64,000 nt of DNA from Haladaptatus sp. DYF46 (GCF_021083305.1 NZ_JAJFAY010000002.1:558001-622000); one strand, 5' to 3'. Positions 53,963 through 63,176 are shown, numbered from the stretch's first letter. Notes: a model not told the origin generated them from the sequence alone. A program made the numbers and translations.

Positions 53963-54322
53963 TCACTGCGGCGACGGCGGCCCGATTGAGATGAGATAGA
54001 AGAGCCCGCCGATGACGATGCCGCCAAGCATGGTGACGACGACGTGGATGAAGGTGACGAACCCGGCGGTGCGCCACTTCAGGCGGAAGACGACGTGGAA
54101 GAGCGAGAGGTCCAGCGCGAGGGCGATGAGGATCACGAGCGGCGGGAAGTACTGTTGGAGGAGAAACGGCAGGGCGGCTATCGGCGGGCCGATGACGAGG
54201 GCGCGCCTGAACGGGACGCTCCCGAGGACGTTTCGCGCGGCGATGAACCCCGTCACCGAGAGGAACCCCGCCAGCAGGAGGTACGTTCCGACGAGCGGCG
54301 TCAAGTCACCCAGCAGTGCCAT
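53963..54322 (-). CDS. Small membrane protein (119 aa)
   Basis: It encodes four hydrophobic helices, with a His-containing pair of helices near the C terminus (SLFHVVFRLKWRTAGFVTFIHVV). It may be one of the haloarchaea-specific short families. It is the first of three consecutive minus-strand membrane proteins between tbp and folA. Start ATG is 54322; the upstream frame reads through the tbp gap. Confidence 0.65.
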   Translation of the reverse strand: MALLGDLTPLVGTYLLLAGFLSVTGFIAARNVLGSVPFRRALVIGPPIAALPFLLQQYFPPLVILIALALDLSLFHVVFRLKWRTAGFVTFIHVVVTMLGGIVIGGLFYLISIGPPSPQ

Positions 54323-54404
54323 ACCCGTGGTTCGGGAGCGAATCGGCTTGTGTATGGCGATGTTACTCCGGGGTCGAAAACCGCGAAAGGAAAGAGAGGA
54401 GACG

Positions 54405-54965
54405 TTATTCCAGCAGACCGAGTTCTTCGAGGCGGTCGGTGATTTTATCGACGGCCTGTTCGGCGTCCTCGGGCTTCTTGCCGCCGGTGATGACGAGTTT
54501 GCCGGAGCCGAACAGAAGGGCGACGACTTCGGGTTCATCGAGACGATAAACGAGGCCGGGGAACTGCTCGGGTTCGTACTCGATGTTCTCCAGACCGAGA
54601 CCGATGGCGATGGCGTTGAGGTTCAGGTTGCGTCCGAGGTCCGCGCTCGTGACGATGTTCTGGACGACGATTTCGGGGTCGTCGTTGACCTGAATGTTGA
54701 GTTCGCGAAGCTTGTCGAAGACGATTTCGAGACTCTCGTGTACGTCCGCGGTGCTCTTCGCGCCGGTACAGACGATTTTGCCGGAGCGGAAGATGAGTGC
54801 GGCCGATTTGGGATTCTGGGTACGGTAGACGAGACCGGGGAACTGCTCGGGGTCGTAATCCGCGCCCTCCAAGTCCATAGCGACACTTTGAAGGTCGAGT
54901 TCCTGCCCGATGCCCGTCGAGGCGACCACGTTTTCAATGTTGATGGTTTCCTTGGGGTCGGTCAT
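54405..54965 (-). CDS. tbp: TATA-box-binding protein TBP
   Basis: A 186-residue general transcription factor with two imperfect repeats, each containing an asparagine-rich strand and PG(L)VYR (FPGLVYRTQNPKSAALIF; FPGLVYRLDEPEVVALLF), with GKIVCTGAKS and GKLVITGGKK. It bends promoter DNA and recruits TFB. Its own promoter carries a TATA-like tttataaa and a palindrome. Haloarchaea often carry several TBPs; this one is complete. Confidence 0.96.
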   Translation of the reverse strand: MTDPKETINIENVVASTGIGQELDLQSVAMDLEGADYDPEQFPGLVYRTQNPKSAALIFRSGKIVCTGAKSTADVHESLEIVFDKLRELNIQVNDDPEIVVQNIVTSADLGRNLNLNAIAIGLGLENIEYEPEQFPGLVYRLDEPEVVALLFGSGKLVITGGKKPEDAEQAVDKITDRLEELGLLE

Positions 54966-54972
54966 AGCGCGA

Positions 54973-54991
54973 CTTAAATGACGTATTTAAG
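54973..54991. promoter_or_regulatory. Palindrome between tbp TATA and start codon
   Basis: CTTAAAT (54973-54979) and ATTTAAG (54985-54991) flank five bases. A TATA-like tttataaa (54993-55000) lies just upstream of it relative to tbp, so a factor bound here would block the initiation complex. It may also be a second TATA in symmetrical form. Confidence 0.45.
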
Positions 54992-55166
54992 GTTTATAAA
55001 GGTTGGTAGTCCAGACTGACACGACGAAATGCCCCTTTATCACCGGTCGACGAACGAAACCCTGATGTAGAAGCTTCTTCGGGCGGTTTTTGGATATTTC
55101 GAAACGAATGGGCTCGACGAGTCACGTGCGCAGACCTTAACAGTGCGCCGCTCCAATCGGCGGGTA

Positions 55167-55898
55167 ATGACCGACGAGCGAAGTCACAAGTTCTCCGAGG
55201 GAGAAGGCTTCGGCGACCCGTACGACGAGTTCGACCTAGACCCGCCCGAACTCGAAGTGAACCCGGACGAGGTGGACCCGGTCGACTCCCGCGTCGTCAC
55301 CGACCTCCTCGACCAGCAGGCGATTCCGCGGGACAGGGTGTCCGTCGCCGACCTCATGGAAGTCGGCTTGAGCTACATGCAGATCAACCGCTTCGAACAG
55401 GCGACCGAGACGTTCGAGCGGGCGGCCCGATTCGCCGACGAGGATACCCTCGACGCACAGGAAGCGTGGACCAACAAGGGCGTCGCCCACGCCGAACTCG
55501 AAGAGTGGGACGCGGCCATCGGCGCGTACCGCGAAGCGCTCCACATCGACGACGACAGCGAACACGCAGCGACGGCGGAGACGAACCTCGCCTACGCGCT
55601 CTGGGAGTCCGGGCGAACCGAACAGGCGCTCGAACACTCCGAGCGCGCCGTCGAAATCGATCAGCGGTTCCCGCAGGCGTGGTTCAACCGCGGATTCTTC
55701 CTCCTCGAACGCGGCCTCGTTGAGGACGCCGTGAACTGCTTCGACAACGCGATCCGCCTCGGCTTCCGGAACGCACAGGTCATCGAGGAGAAGGCCCGCG
55801 CGTTGGAGGAACTGGGCGAGGACGAAGAGGCGGAGAAGTTGGCCGAAGAAGCAGAAGAGATGCGTCGGGAGGCGGAGGAAGAACTGATTCAGGAATGA
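55167..55898 (+). CDS. TPR-repeat protein (243 aa)
   Basis: An acidic N-terminal region (about 60 residues) precedes three or four tetratricopeptide repeats (VGLSYMQINRFEQATETFER; WTNKGVAHAELEEWDAAIGA; AWFNRGFFLLERGLVEDAV), then a Glu-rich coiled coil. TPRs mediate protein contacts. It overlaps the DUF424 gene by four bases (ATGA), so the two are likely co-expressed. Confidence 0.85.
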   Translation: MTDERSHKFSEGEGFGDPYDEFDLDPPELEVNPDEVDPVDSRVVTDLLDQQAIPRDRVSVADLMEVGLSYMQINRFEQATETFERAARFADEDTLDAQEAWTNKGVAHAELEEWDAAIGAYREALHIDDDSEHAATAETNLAYALWESGRTEQALEHSERAVEIDQRFPQAWFNRGFFLLERGLVEDAVNCFDNAIRLGFRNAQVIEEKARALEELGEDEEAEKLAEEAEEMRREAEEELIQE

Positions 55899-56185
55899 TA
55901 CTCAAGGAGCGCGACACCGGAGAGGGTCTGTTGGTCGCGGTCTGTGACACCGACGTACTCGGGGAGACGTTCGAGACGGACGAGTTGACGTTCACCGTCA
56001 CCGAGGAGTTCTACGGCGGCGACGAGGTCGACGAGGACGAAATCGTCAACAGTCTCAACCGTGCGGACGTGGCGAACATCGTCGGTGCCGACGCCGTGGC
56101 GCTGGCAGTCGACGCCGGGTTCGTGGACGAGGCGAACGTCCTCGAACTGGATTCGACCCGGCACGCACAGTTCTTGCGGATGTGA
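55895..56185 (+). CDS. DUF424 family protein (96 aa)
   Basis: It carries the archaeal DUF424 pattern: VAVCDTDVLGETFETDELTF, then VTEEFYGGDEVDEDEI, and NIVGADAVALAVDAGFVDEA followed by RHAQFLRM. Members are near-universal in archaea, often near translation genes, with unknown role. It is translationally coupled to the TPR gene. Confidence 0.85.
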   Translation: MILKERDTGEGLLVAVCDTDVLGETFETDELTFTVTEEFYGGDEVDEDEIVNSLNRADVANIVGADAVALAVDAGFVDEANVLELDSTRHAQFLRM

Positions 56186-56216
56186 TTTTGCGAACGTGCG
56201 CCCGCGGGCGGAGCAT

Positions 56217-56561
56217 TCACGGACGGTTCGGGGCGGTGAGATGGTACAGCAGTTCGTACTCACCGACGTTTCGTTCGTCTTCGAGCGTCTCCGCCATCAC
56301 CTTCTTGTGTTTCCTGTCGATTTCGTGGGTCGAATCCGTATAGGCATCGTATGCTTTGTGCGCGTCCTCGGACTCCATGTAGTACACCAGAAAATCACCG
56401 TTGTCGGTTCGCTCAATGAAGGCGGACTCGCTGTACATCCCCTCGTTCTCGTACGTCTCGATGGCTTCGTCCTCACGTCGACGGATTTCGGCCATCCACT
56501 CCTTCAGTTGTTCCGTCTTTCCCGGTTTTATCTTTCGTTTCGTCAACACGACGTCGGACAT
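56217..56561 (-). CDS. DUF6176-like ferredoxin-fold protein (114 aa)
   Basis: This 114-residue protein begins with a basic strand (VVLTKRKIKPGKTEQLKEWM) and continues with FIERTDNGDFLVYYMESEDA and a DAYTDSTHEIDRKHKKVM helix. It resembles the dimeric alpha/beta-barrel families, for instance DUF6176. The catalytic role is unknown. The upstream frame is basic, so the ATG at 56561 is chosen. Confidence 0.7.
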   Translation of the reverse strand: MSDVVLTKRKIKPGKTEQLKEWMAEIRRREDEAIETYENEGMYSESAFIERTDNGDFLVYYMESEDAHKAYDAYTDSTHEIDRKHKKVMAETLEDERNVGEYELLYHLTAPNRP

Positions 56562-56632
56562 AACCGAACGGTAGTAAACCGGACAGTTATAGGTACTGAA
56601 TTGACAGAATCGGCAGTTGGATAACGATTTCA

Positions 56633-56812
56633 CTAATCGAGATACGCCGGGACGTTCACCGCGACCAGACACAGCACCGACCCGACTATCGTTCCGATAG
56701 CAACTGACAGCAGTCCGGTGTGGAAAGCGACGGAGACGAACGCGTGAAAGACGCCGACGAACGCGAGGGCGAGAAAGATCATGCTCGCGCCGAGTCGTCG
56801 TTTGGAGACCAT
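56633..56812 (-). CDS. Small membrane protein (59 aa)
   Basis: It encodes two hydrophobic helices (about 9-30 and 35-56). A TATA-like gattaagg lies about 27 bases before ATG 56812, supporting this start. No function is recognised. Confidence 0.5.
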   Translation of the reverse strand: MVSKRRLGASMIFLALAFVGVFHAFVSVAFHTGLLSVAIGTIVGSVLCLVAVNVPAYLD

Positions 56813-56927
56813 ACGAAAAACGAGGGGCCAAAGGTCCTTAATCCGCATCGCCCCGGACGTAACCGATTTCGGTTTCGGTTCTCCCAGACCGAAGAAGTGT
56901 TCCCACTCGAAACCCAATTCGTACACA

Positions 56928-58172
56928 ATGGAGCCACAACAATCCGATGCGCTGGACGTGGCGCGTATCCGCGAGGAGTTCCCCATCCTCCAGCGGGAGT
57001 TCAACGGGAATCAAGTGGTGTACCTCGATAACGCGGCGACCACGCAGACGCCGGAAGCCGTCATCGAGAGCATCAGCGACTACTACCGGAACTACAACGC
57101 GAACGTCCACCGCGGCATCCACCAGTTGAGTCAGGAGGCCTCCATCGCCTACGAGGAGGCTCACGACAAACTCGCCGAGTTCATCGGCGCGAACGGACGC
57201 GAGGAGATGGTGTTCACGAAGAACACGACCGAAGCCGAGAACCTCGTCGCCTACGCGTGGGGACTCAACGAACTCGGCCCCGGCGACGAAGTCGTCCTCT
57301 CGGAGATGGAACATCACGCGTCGCTCGTGACGTGGCAGCAACTCGGGAAGAAGACCGGCGCGGACGTGAAGTACATCCCCGTGACCGAGGACGGCTACCT
57401 CGACATGGAGGCCGCAGAAGAGATGATCACGGACGATACGAAGATGGTCAGCGTCGTCCACGTCTCGAACACGCTCGGGACGGCGAACCCCGTCGGCGAA
57501 CTCGCCGACATCGCACACGACCACGACGCCTACATCTTCGTGGACGGCGCACAGGCCGTCCCGAACCGGCCGGTGGACGTGCAGTCCATCGACGCCGACT
57601 TCTACGCCTTCTCGGGTCACAAGATGGTCGGCCCGACCGGCATCGGCGGCCTGTACGGCAAGGAACACATCCTCGAAGAGATGGAACCGTACCTCTTCGG
57701 CGGCGACATGATTCGGAAGGTCACCTACGACGACTCGACGTGGGAGGACCTGCCGTGGAAGTTCGAGGCCGGAACGCCGAACATCGCACAGGGAGTCGGA
57801 CTCGCGGCCGCCGTGGACTATCTGGAGGATATCGGCATGGAGCGCGTGCAGCGCCACGAGGAGCGACTCGCCGAGTACGCCTACGACCGCCTGACCGAGG
57901 AGGGCGACGTGGAGATCTACGGCCCGCCGGGCGACGACCGCGGCGGACTCGTCTCGTTCAACGTGGACGGCGTCCACGCCCACGACCTCTCCAGCATCCT
58001 CAACGACCACGCCGTGGCCATCCGCGCGGGCGACCACTGTACGCAACCGCTCCACGACAAACTCGGCATCGCGGCCTCCGCGCGGGCCTCCTTCTACATC
58101 TACAACACGCGCGAGGAAATCGACAAACTCGTCGACGCCGTGGACGACGCCCGGCAGTTGTTCGCCCAGTAA
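56928..58172 (+). CDS. sufS: Cysteine desulfurase SufS
   Basis: A 414-residue PLP enzyme that takes sulfur from cysteine for Fe-S assembly. It has VYLDNAATTQTPEAVIESI, PLP-lysine K232 in SGHKMVGPTGIGG and the persulfide cysteine C371 in RAGDHCTQPLH. The ATG 56928 gives the family start; the longer frame crosses the promoter. Its partner scaffold SufU lies 3.8 kb downstream on the same strand. Confidence 0.94.
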   Translation: MEPQQSDALDVARIREEFPILQREFNGNQVVYLDNAATTQTPEAVIESISDYYRNYNANVHRGIHQLSQEASIAYEEAHDKLAEFIGANGREEMVFTKNTTEAENLVAYAWGLNELGPGDEVVLSEMEHHASLVTWQQLGKKTGADVKYIPVTEDGYLDMEAAEEMITDDTKMVSVVHVSNTLGTANPVGELADIAHDHDAYIFVDGAQAVPNRPVDVQSIDADFYAFSGHKMVGPTGIGGLYGKEHILEEMEPYLFGGDMIRKVTYDDSTWEDLPWKFEAGTPNIAQGVGLAAAVDYLEDIGMERVQRHEERLAEYAYDRLTEEGDVEIYGPPGDDRGGLVSFNVDGVHAHDLSSILNDHAVAIRAGDHCTQPLHDKLGIAASARASFYIYNTREEIDKLVDAVDDARQLFAQ

Positions 58173-58272
58173 GCGTCGGTTTCGTTTTCGAGGAGTTTGG
58201 AGTCGATCGTCGAATCCTTCGATAGGATAGGTCTATGACCGATGGTGACGGTAGTTCTATGTGGGGGAATGA

Positions 58273-58809
58273 ATGAGCCAATCACGCGTTTCTCAGCTTG
58301 CTGTGCCGGTAAATCAGAACGATCACGTCGACGGGGATGATGGTGCACCCGTCACACTCGTCGAATACGGTGATTACGAATGCTCGTACTGTGAAGGCGC
58401 ACATCAGGCGGTGAAAGAACTGCGACGAACGATGGACGACCAAGTGCGGTTCGTCTTTCGGCATTTCCCGCTTTCACAGCTGCATCCGCGTGCGGAAGAG
58501 GCGGCAGAAGCGGCGGAAGCGGCGGCGGCACAGGGGAAATTTTGGGAGATGCACGACCTGCTCTTCGAGCATCCGAGCGAGATAACGGGGACCGAGCTAC
58601 GGGATAACGCCGCGGCTCTCGACCTCGACCTCGCTCGGTTCGACGACGAACTCGAACGACACGTCTACCGTGACCGAGTTCACGACGACATCGTCTCGGG
58701 CGCTCAGAGCGGCGTTATCGGGACACCCACGTTCTTCATCAACGGGGAACGCTACGACGAGCAGTGGGACGTCACTCCCCTTCGAGCGGAACTCGAAGAC
58801 GCGATGTGA
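58273..58809 (+). CDS. DsbA-like thioredoxin-fold oxidoreductase
   Basis: A 178-residue thioredoxin fold with the redox motif CSYC (C37, C40) in EYGDYECSYCEGAH and cis-Pro GTPTFFI. A helical insertion separates them. There is no signal peptide, so it probably acts in the cytoplasm or at the inner face; family members form or transfer disulfides. It lies between sufS and the HD gene. Confidence 0.85.
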   Translation: MSQSRVSQLAVPVNQNDHVDGDDGAPVTLVEYGDYECSYCEGAHQAVKELRRTMDDQVRFVFRHFPLSQLHPRAEEAAEAAEAAAAQGKFWEMHDLLFEHPSEITGTELRDNAAALDLDLARFDDELERHVYRDRVHDDIVSGAQSGVIGTPTFFINGERYDEQWDVTPLRAELEDAM

Positions 58810-58877
58810 TCCCGTCAGTGGGAATCGAAAGCGACGACTACATGGCATCGTCGCTACCAGTAGCGGTAGGGACAAAC

Positions 58878-59522
58878 ATGGCGGAAACCCTTCCGGAGGC
58901 GGTCCGACCCCGGGCGAAATCCTACTTCGAAAACGTCGCACCTGCACACGACTGGCATCACGTCCAGCGGGTGGCCGCCCTCGCCGAAACGCTCGCCGAG
59001 GAGTACGACCCCGACGAGCGAATCCTGTTTTCCGCGGTGTGGTTGCACGATGTCGGCCGCGGACGCGAGGACCGCGGCGAAATCGACGACCATTCCGAGT
59101 GGGGCGCGGAGGAAGCGGCCCGCCTCCTCGGCGGGAGCGGGTTCGACGTGACGGATGCGGAAATCGGCGCAGTCCAGCACTGCATCCGGGCGCATCGGTT
59201 CTCGAACGACGTGGACGCCGAGACGCTGGAAGCGAAACTGCTCTCCGACGCCGACAACCTCGACGCGCTCGGTGCGGTCGGAATCGGTCGCGTCTTCTGC
59301 TACGGTGCGGAACGCGGCCAACCCATGCACGACCCCGCCGTACCGATCGACGCCGACGAGACGCGGGCGGGTGCGACGTCGGTGAACCACTTCCACAAGA
59401 AGATACTCCGACTCCCGGAACGGATGTACACCGACGCGGGACGACGGTTGGCCGAGGAGCGCCGGGAGTTCGTCGAGACGTTCATCGAGCAGTTCGAAGG
59501 CGAGGCCGCGGGCGACCGCTGA
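58878..59522 (+). CDS. HD-domain phosphohydrolase
   Basis: A 214-residue protein with the metal-binding HD core: HDWHHVQRV and WLHDVGRG, then a distal His and Asp around residues 100-120 (HCIRAHRF; LLSDADNLDALG). HD enzymes hydrolyse nucleotides or phosphate esters; the substrate is not apparent. An alternative ATG (58842) would add 12 unconserved residues. Confidence 0.85.
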   Translation: MAETLPEAVRPRAKSYFENVAPAHDWHHVQRVAALAETLAEEYDPDERILFSAVWLHDVGRGREDRGEIDDHSEWGAEEAARLLGGSGFDVTDAEIGAVQHCIRAHRFSNDVDAETLEAKLLSDADNLDALGAVGIGRVFCYGAERGQPMHDPAVPIDADETRAGATSVNHFHKKILRLPERMYTDAGRRLAEERREFVETFIEQFEGEAAGDR

Positions 59523-59634
59523 GGCGGCCACTGACGTGCTGAGGCGGCCGACGGTGGGTATGGAGACGAACGTGTGGTATCGGGAGACGGACACGAGTTG
59601 AAAGCTATTTCACACGTCCCGTCCATCACCGGGC

Positions 59635-60483
59635 ATGGACGCGGACGAACGGGATTTGTCCCCCGAAGACGCCTTCTCCCTCCTCGGCAACGACACGCGA
59701 ATCGATATCATACAAGCCCTGTGGGACGCGGACGACCCGCTTTCGTTCTCGGAACTGCACGACCGAGTGGGGATTCGAGACAGCGGGCAGTTCAACTACC
59801 ATCTGAACAAACTGGTCGGCCTGTTCGTCCGGGGAAAGGAAGGAAAGTACGAACTCACCTACGCGGGGTTCCGAATCATGGGCGCGATTTTCTCGGGGAC
59901 CTACACCCAACGCGCCGAAGCCGAGACGTTCGAACTCGACGCGTACTGTCCTGACTGCGGAACGGAACTCATCGCGGAGTACGAAGAGGAGACGGTTACG
60001 GTTCGCTGTGAGACGTGCGAGCGCAACCGCTCGACGTTCGGGTTGCCGCCGGGCGCGTTCGAGGGACGCGACGAGTCGGAGCTACGGCGAACGTTCGAGC
60101 GGTGGCTCCGCAACGTGTTTTCGCTGATGGCGGACGGCGTCTGTCTGAACTGCTCGGGGAAAACGGTCGGGTCGCTCGTCACCGAATCCGAGTACTTCGA
60201 CGAAAAACAGGAGGTGGGCATCGAGTTTCGCTGTGAGCGCTGCGGGGATTATGCGACCGGCAACGTCGGAACGTACCTCCTGCAACATCCGGCGATCATC
60301 GCGTTCCACTACGACCACGGCATCGATCTCACGAAAGACCCCGTGTGGGAACTCGAATGGCCCCGACCGGAGAACGCCACGATACTCTCCGAAGAGCCAC
60401 TGGTGGCGGCGTGTACGGTTACGCTCGACGGCGACGAACTCACGCTAACGGTCGACGAGGAACTGGCAGTCAGTGTCGAATGA
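59635..60483 (+). CDS. Winged-helix regulator with C-terminal zinc-ribbon sensor domain
   Basis: A 282-residue protein. Its first 85 residues form an ArsR-like winged helix (FSLLGNDTRIDIIQALWD; SGQFNYHLNKLVGLFV). The rest contains three pairs of Cys knuckles (CPDCGTEL; CETCER; CLNCSG; CERCGDY), a pattern of multi-ribbon haloarchaeal regulators. It may sense metal or redox state; the target is unknown. Confidence 0.8.
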   Translation: MDADERDLSPEDAFSLLGNDTRIDIIQALWDADDPLSFSELHDRVGIRDSGQFNYHLNKLVGLFVRGKEGKYELTYAGFRIMGAIFSGTYTQRAEAETFELDAYCPDCGTELIAEYEEETVTVRCETCERNRSTFGLPPGAFEGRDESELRRTFERWLRNVFSLMADGVCLNCSGKTVGSLVTESEYFDEKQEVGIEFRCERCGDYATGNVGTYLLQHPAIIAFHYDHGIDLTKDPVWELEWPRPENATILSEEPLVAACTVTLDGDELTLTVDEELAVSVE

Positions 60484-60542
60484 CTAATCGCCAACAGAAC
60501 CGGATTTCGGTCGTTTTTACAACAGAAATGTAGTTCTGGAAT

Positions 60543-60550
60543 CATATATT
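60543..60550 (+). promoter_or_regulatory. TATA-like element of the MFS gene
   Basis: catatatt lies about 28 bases before the ATG at 60575, consistent with a leaderless mRNA. Confidence 0.5.
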
Positions 60551-60574
60551 TGGCTCCCACTCCTGTCTCGTTTC

Positions 60575-61930
60575 ATGCGCTCTCTATTCGGGAATCGGAC
60601 GTTCCGTCGCCTGTTTATCGGTCGGTTGATAACGAATGCGGGGGACAGCGCGTACGCCGTCGCGGCGATGTGGCTCGCCTTCGAACTCGGCGGGTCGTCG
60701 TTTTACACGGGTCTCGCGGGGTTTCTCACCATGCTTCCGCAGACGCTCCAGTTCCTCGCCGGGCCGTTGGTCGACCGCTGGCAACTCCGGCGGATTCTGG
60801 TCGTCACGCAAGTCGCGGAAGGTCTCCTCGTCCTCTGCGTTCCCGCCGCGTACGTGATGGGGTGGCTCTCCGTCTGGGTCGTCCTCGTCGTGATGCCCCT
60901 GCTCTCGCTCATCAACCAGTTCGTCTACCCAGCACAGCAGGCCGCCCTCCCCCGCGTCGTCGAGAAAGACGACCTCGTGGAGGCCAACTCGGCGTTCTCG
61001 TTCGCCTATCAAGGCGTCGATTTCGCCTTCACCGCGCTCGGCGGCATCGTCGTCGCGCTGGTCGGCGCGATCGCGCTCTACGTCCTCGATTCCGTGACCT
61101 TCCTCGCCGCGACGCTGGTCTTCCTCGGCGTTCGAATCCCGCCTGCCGAGTCCGAATCCGAATCCGAATCTGAATCTGAATCTGAATTCGAGTCCGAGTT
61201 CGACACGGAGACAGAGTCAGATACAGAGTCCGATGCCGGCCAAACCGACGGTCTCAGCGCCGCCATCGGGGAGTATCGCACCCAACTCCGCGACGGAATC
61301 GGGTACGTCCGCGGGTCGGTCCTCGTCTGGGTCCTCGCCGGGAGCCTCGTCGTCAACGCCACCATCGGCAGCACCCTCGCGGTGTTGCCCGCCTACGCAC
61401 AGGCCAACGGCGGGTCGGACGCGTACGGGTTCCTCCTCGCCACGGTGGTCGGCGGGATGCTCGTCGGGTCGCTCGCCGCGACGCCGCTCAAGCGGTTTTC
61501 GCTCGCCAAACTGAGCATCGGCGGGTTCGTCTTCAGCGGCATCACGTGGCTCGCCGCGGTCCTCATCGGTTGGTTTTCGGCCACGATGGCCCTGTTTTTC
61601 CTCGCGTGGATTCCGGTCGGCGCGACGAACGTCATCTTCGCGGCGATGATACAGTCCGTCGTCCCCGAAGAACTCATGGGCCGCGTCTCTTCGGTCCTGT
61701 CGAGTGCGTCCGTGGGAGCGATGCCGCTCGGGTCCCTCCTCGGCGGCATCGGCGGAGACGCCCTCGGAACGATGCCGGTCATGACGACTGCGGGGTTCGG
61801 ATTCCTCTGCATCGCGTTCTGTTGGCTCGCACACCCGTTGCTCCGGAACATCGCGAAGGCCGACGAGTTAGACGCCGAGAAGCACGGTCTCACGACGGCG
61901 ACAGGGGCCGAATCGTCGGAATCCTTTTAG
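60575..61930 (+). CDS. Major facilitator superfamily transporter with Ser-Glu repeat loop
   Basis: A 451-residue 12-helix exporter-type MFS protein (enterobactin-exporter/antibiotic family pattern: LFGNRTFRRLFIGRLITNAGDS; GPLVDRW). The central cytoplasmic loop carries a Ser-Glu repeat encoded by a hexanucleotide run at 61151-61186, followed by acidic residues. Cargo is unknown; drug or metabolite efflux is likely. Confidence 0.9.
   Translation: MRSLFGNRTFRRLFIGRLITNAGDSAYAVAAMWLAFELGGSSFYTGLAGFLTMLPQTLQFLAGPLVDRWQLRRILVVTQVAEGLLVLCVPAAYVMGWLSVWVVLVVMPLLSLINQFVYPAQQAALPRVVEKDDLVEANSAFSFAYQGVDFAFTALGGIVVALVGAIALYVLDSVTFLAATLVFLGVRIPPAESESESESESESEFESEFDTETESDTESDAGQTDGLSAAIGEYRTQLRDGIGYVRGSVLVWVLAGSLVVNATIGSTLAVLPAYAQANGGSDAYGFLLATVVGGMLVGSLAATPLKRFSLAKLSIGGFVFSGITWLAAVLIGWFSATMALFFLAWIPVGATNVIFAAMIQSVVPEELMGRVSSVLSSASVGAMPLGSLLGGIGGDALGTMPVMTTAGFGFLCIAFCWLAHPLLRNIAKADELDAEKHGLTTATGAESSESF
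61151..61186 (+). repeat. Hexanucleotide tandem repeat in the MFS loop
   Basis: Six copies of tc(c/t)gaa: three tccgaa followed by three tctgaa. They encode consecutive Ser-Glu pairs in the transporter's central loop. Repeat number can vary without breaking the frame. Confidence 0.85.
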
Positions 61931-61957
61931 GTGACTCTCTCCTATTCGGATTCAACT

Positions 61958-62374
61958 ATGAGCATGGGTTCGGACATGTACCGGCAGCAGATTCTCGACC
62001 ACTATCGGAACCCGCGAAACTACGGGGAGTTGGCCGACGCCCAGTTCAGCCACGAGGGGGTCAATCCGTCCTGTGGCGACGAACTGGAGTTCGACGTTTC
62101 CCTCGAAGACGACGGCGAAACCATCGAACGCGTCGCGTTCCGCGGCGACGGTTGTGCCATCAGCCAAGCCAGCGCCAGCATGCTCTCACAGAAGCTTCCC
62201 GGCATGACGCTCGACGAGGTGGAGGCGATGGACCGCGACGACGTTATCGACATGCTCGGCGTCGAAATCAGCCCGATGCGTGTCAAGTGCGCCGTGCTGG
62301 CCGAGAAGGTCGTGCAGGACGGAGCGGAGATTTACGAGGGCGAGAAGGACGACGGACAGACGACGACCGAATAA
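61958..62374 (+). CDS. sufU: SufU-type Fe-S scaffold/sulfur transfer protein
   Basis: A 138-residue protein with the three conserved cysteines of SufU: NPSCGD, GDGCAIS and VKCAVLAEK, and the opening YRQQILDHYRNPRNYG. Aspartate in PSCGD is the fourth zinc ligand. It accepts sulfur from SufS. Several ATG codons open the frame; 61958 is used. It lies 27 bases after the MFS gene and 3.8 kb from sufS. Confidence 0.9.
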   Translation: MSMGSDMYRQQILDHYRNPRNYGELADAQFSHEGVNPSCGDELEFDVSLEDDGETIERVAFRGDGCAISQASASMLSQKLPGMTLDEVEAMDRDDVIDMLGVEISPMRVKCAVLAEKVVQDGAEIYEGEKDDGQTTTE

Positions 62375-62569
62375 CCGGCCACGTCCGTCGGTGGGGACGA
62401 CTTATTTCGATCCGTTCGAATCCGATTTTCCGTGCCGATACCGAAACGAGCAGTCACAACGGGGATACGAATCGGAATTCCCGCGACCATCTCGAAGATT
62501 TATATAACCAGTCGGACTCATCACGAACGAGTGAAAACACGTCCCGTTTCCGCTCAGGAGTTCTAACGG

Positions 62570-63106
62570 ATGACAAACGACGAAATCACGGTCGAACAGT
62601 TGCGAGAATCAGCCGAACTGCGAATGGTATGGCCCGGCCTCGTCGCCCTGTCGCTTTTCCTTCCGTGGGTCAGCGTTTCCGGACTGTTCAGCGCACAGGT
62701 CACGGGTATGAAGATGGATTTGGGTATCGTCATGTTCGTTCTCGCCGTCGGAATCGCGATTTCGACCCCGTTTCTGGAGAAACGACAGGAGCGATTGGTG
62801 TGGTTGATCGGCGGAATCCTCCTCCTCTTGCTCGTCCTCGGGACGACGGCGAACATCTACGATTCCATCGACCAGTACGATACCCGGATGCAGGGCAACA
62901 TATTCCAAGACGCGGTGTCGATAGATTTCGCGTACGGTGCCTACATCGCCATCGTCGGGTCGCTTGCGGCAGTCGTCGTCGGCTACCGTATGGACGGGTC
63001 CGAAACGGGAACGGAAACGGTATCGGAGGAATCCATCGACGAGGAGGATCCACGGGAAGTAGTCGAATCGGGGACCGGTACCCGATCGGAAGAGCAGATG
63101 CGGTAG
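62570..63106 (+). CDS. Membrane protein of unknown function (178 aa)
   Basis: An acidic start (NDEITVEQLRESAEL), four hydrophobic segments (about 20-42, 47-65, 73-91 and 117-135) and an acidic tail. The helix VALSLFLPWVSVSGLF recurs in short haloarchaeal membrane proteins. A TATA-like gatttatataacc (about 62498-62510) lies 60-70 bases upstream, implying a leader. Function unknown. Confidence 0.65.
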   Translation: MTNDEITVEQLRESAELRMVWPGLVALSLFLPWVSVSGLFSAQVTGMKMDLGIVMFVLAVGIAISTPFLEKRQERLVWLIGGILLLLLVLGTTANIYDSIDQYDTRMQGNIFQDAVSIDFAYGAYIAIVGSLAAVVVGYRMDGSETGTETVSEESIDEEDPREVVESGTGTRSEEQMR

Positions 63107-63176
63107 ACGCTGTCCGGATTTTGAAGAGCGAAATCGAAGGAGAATAAAAGTCGCGGTCGGATGACGGTACGGCCGT

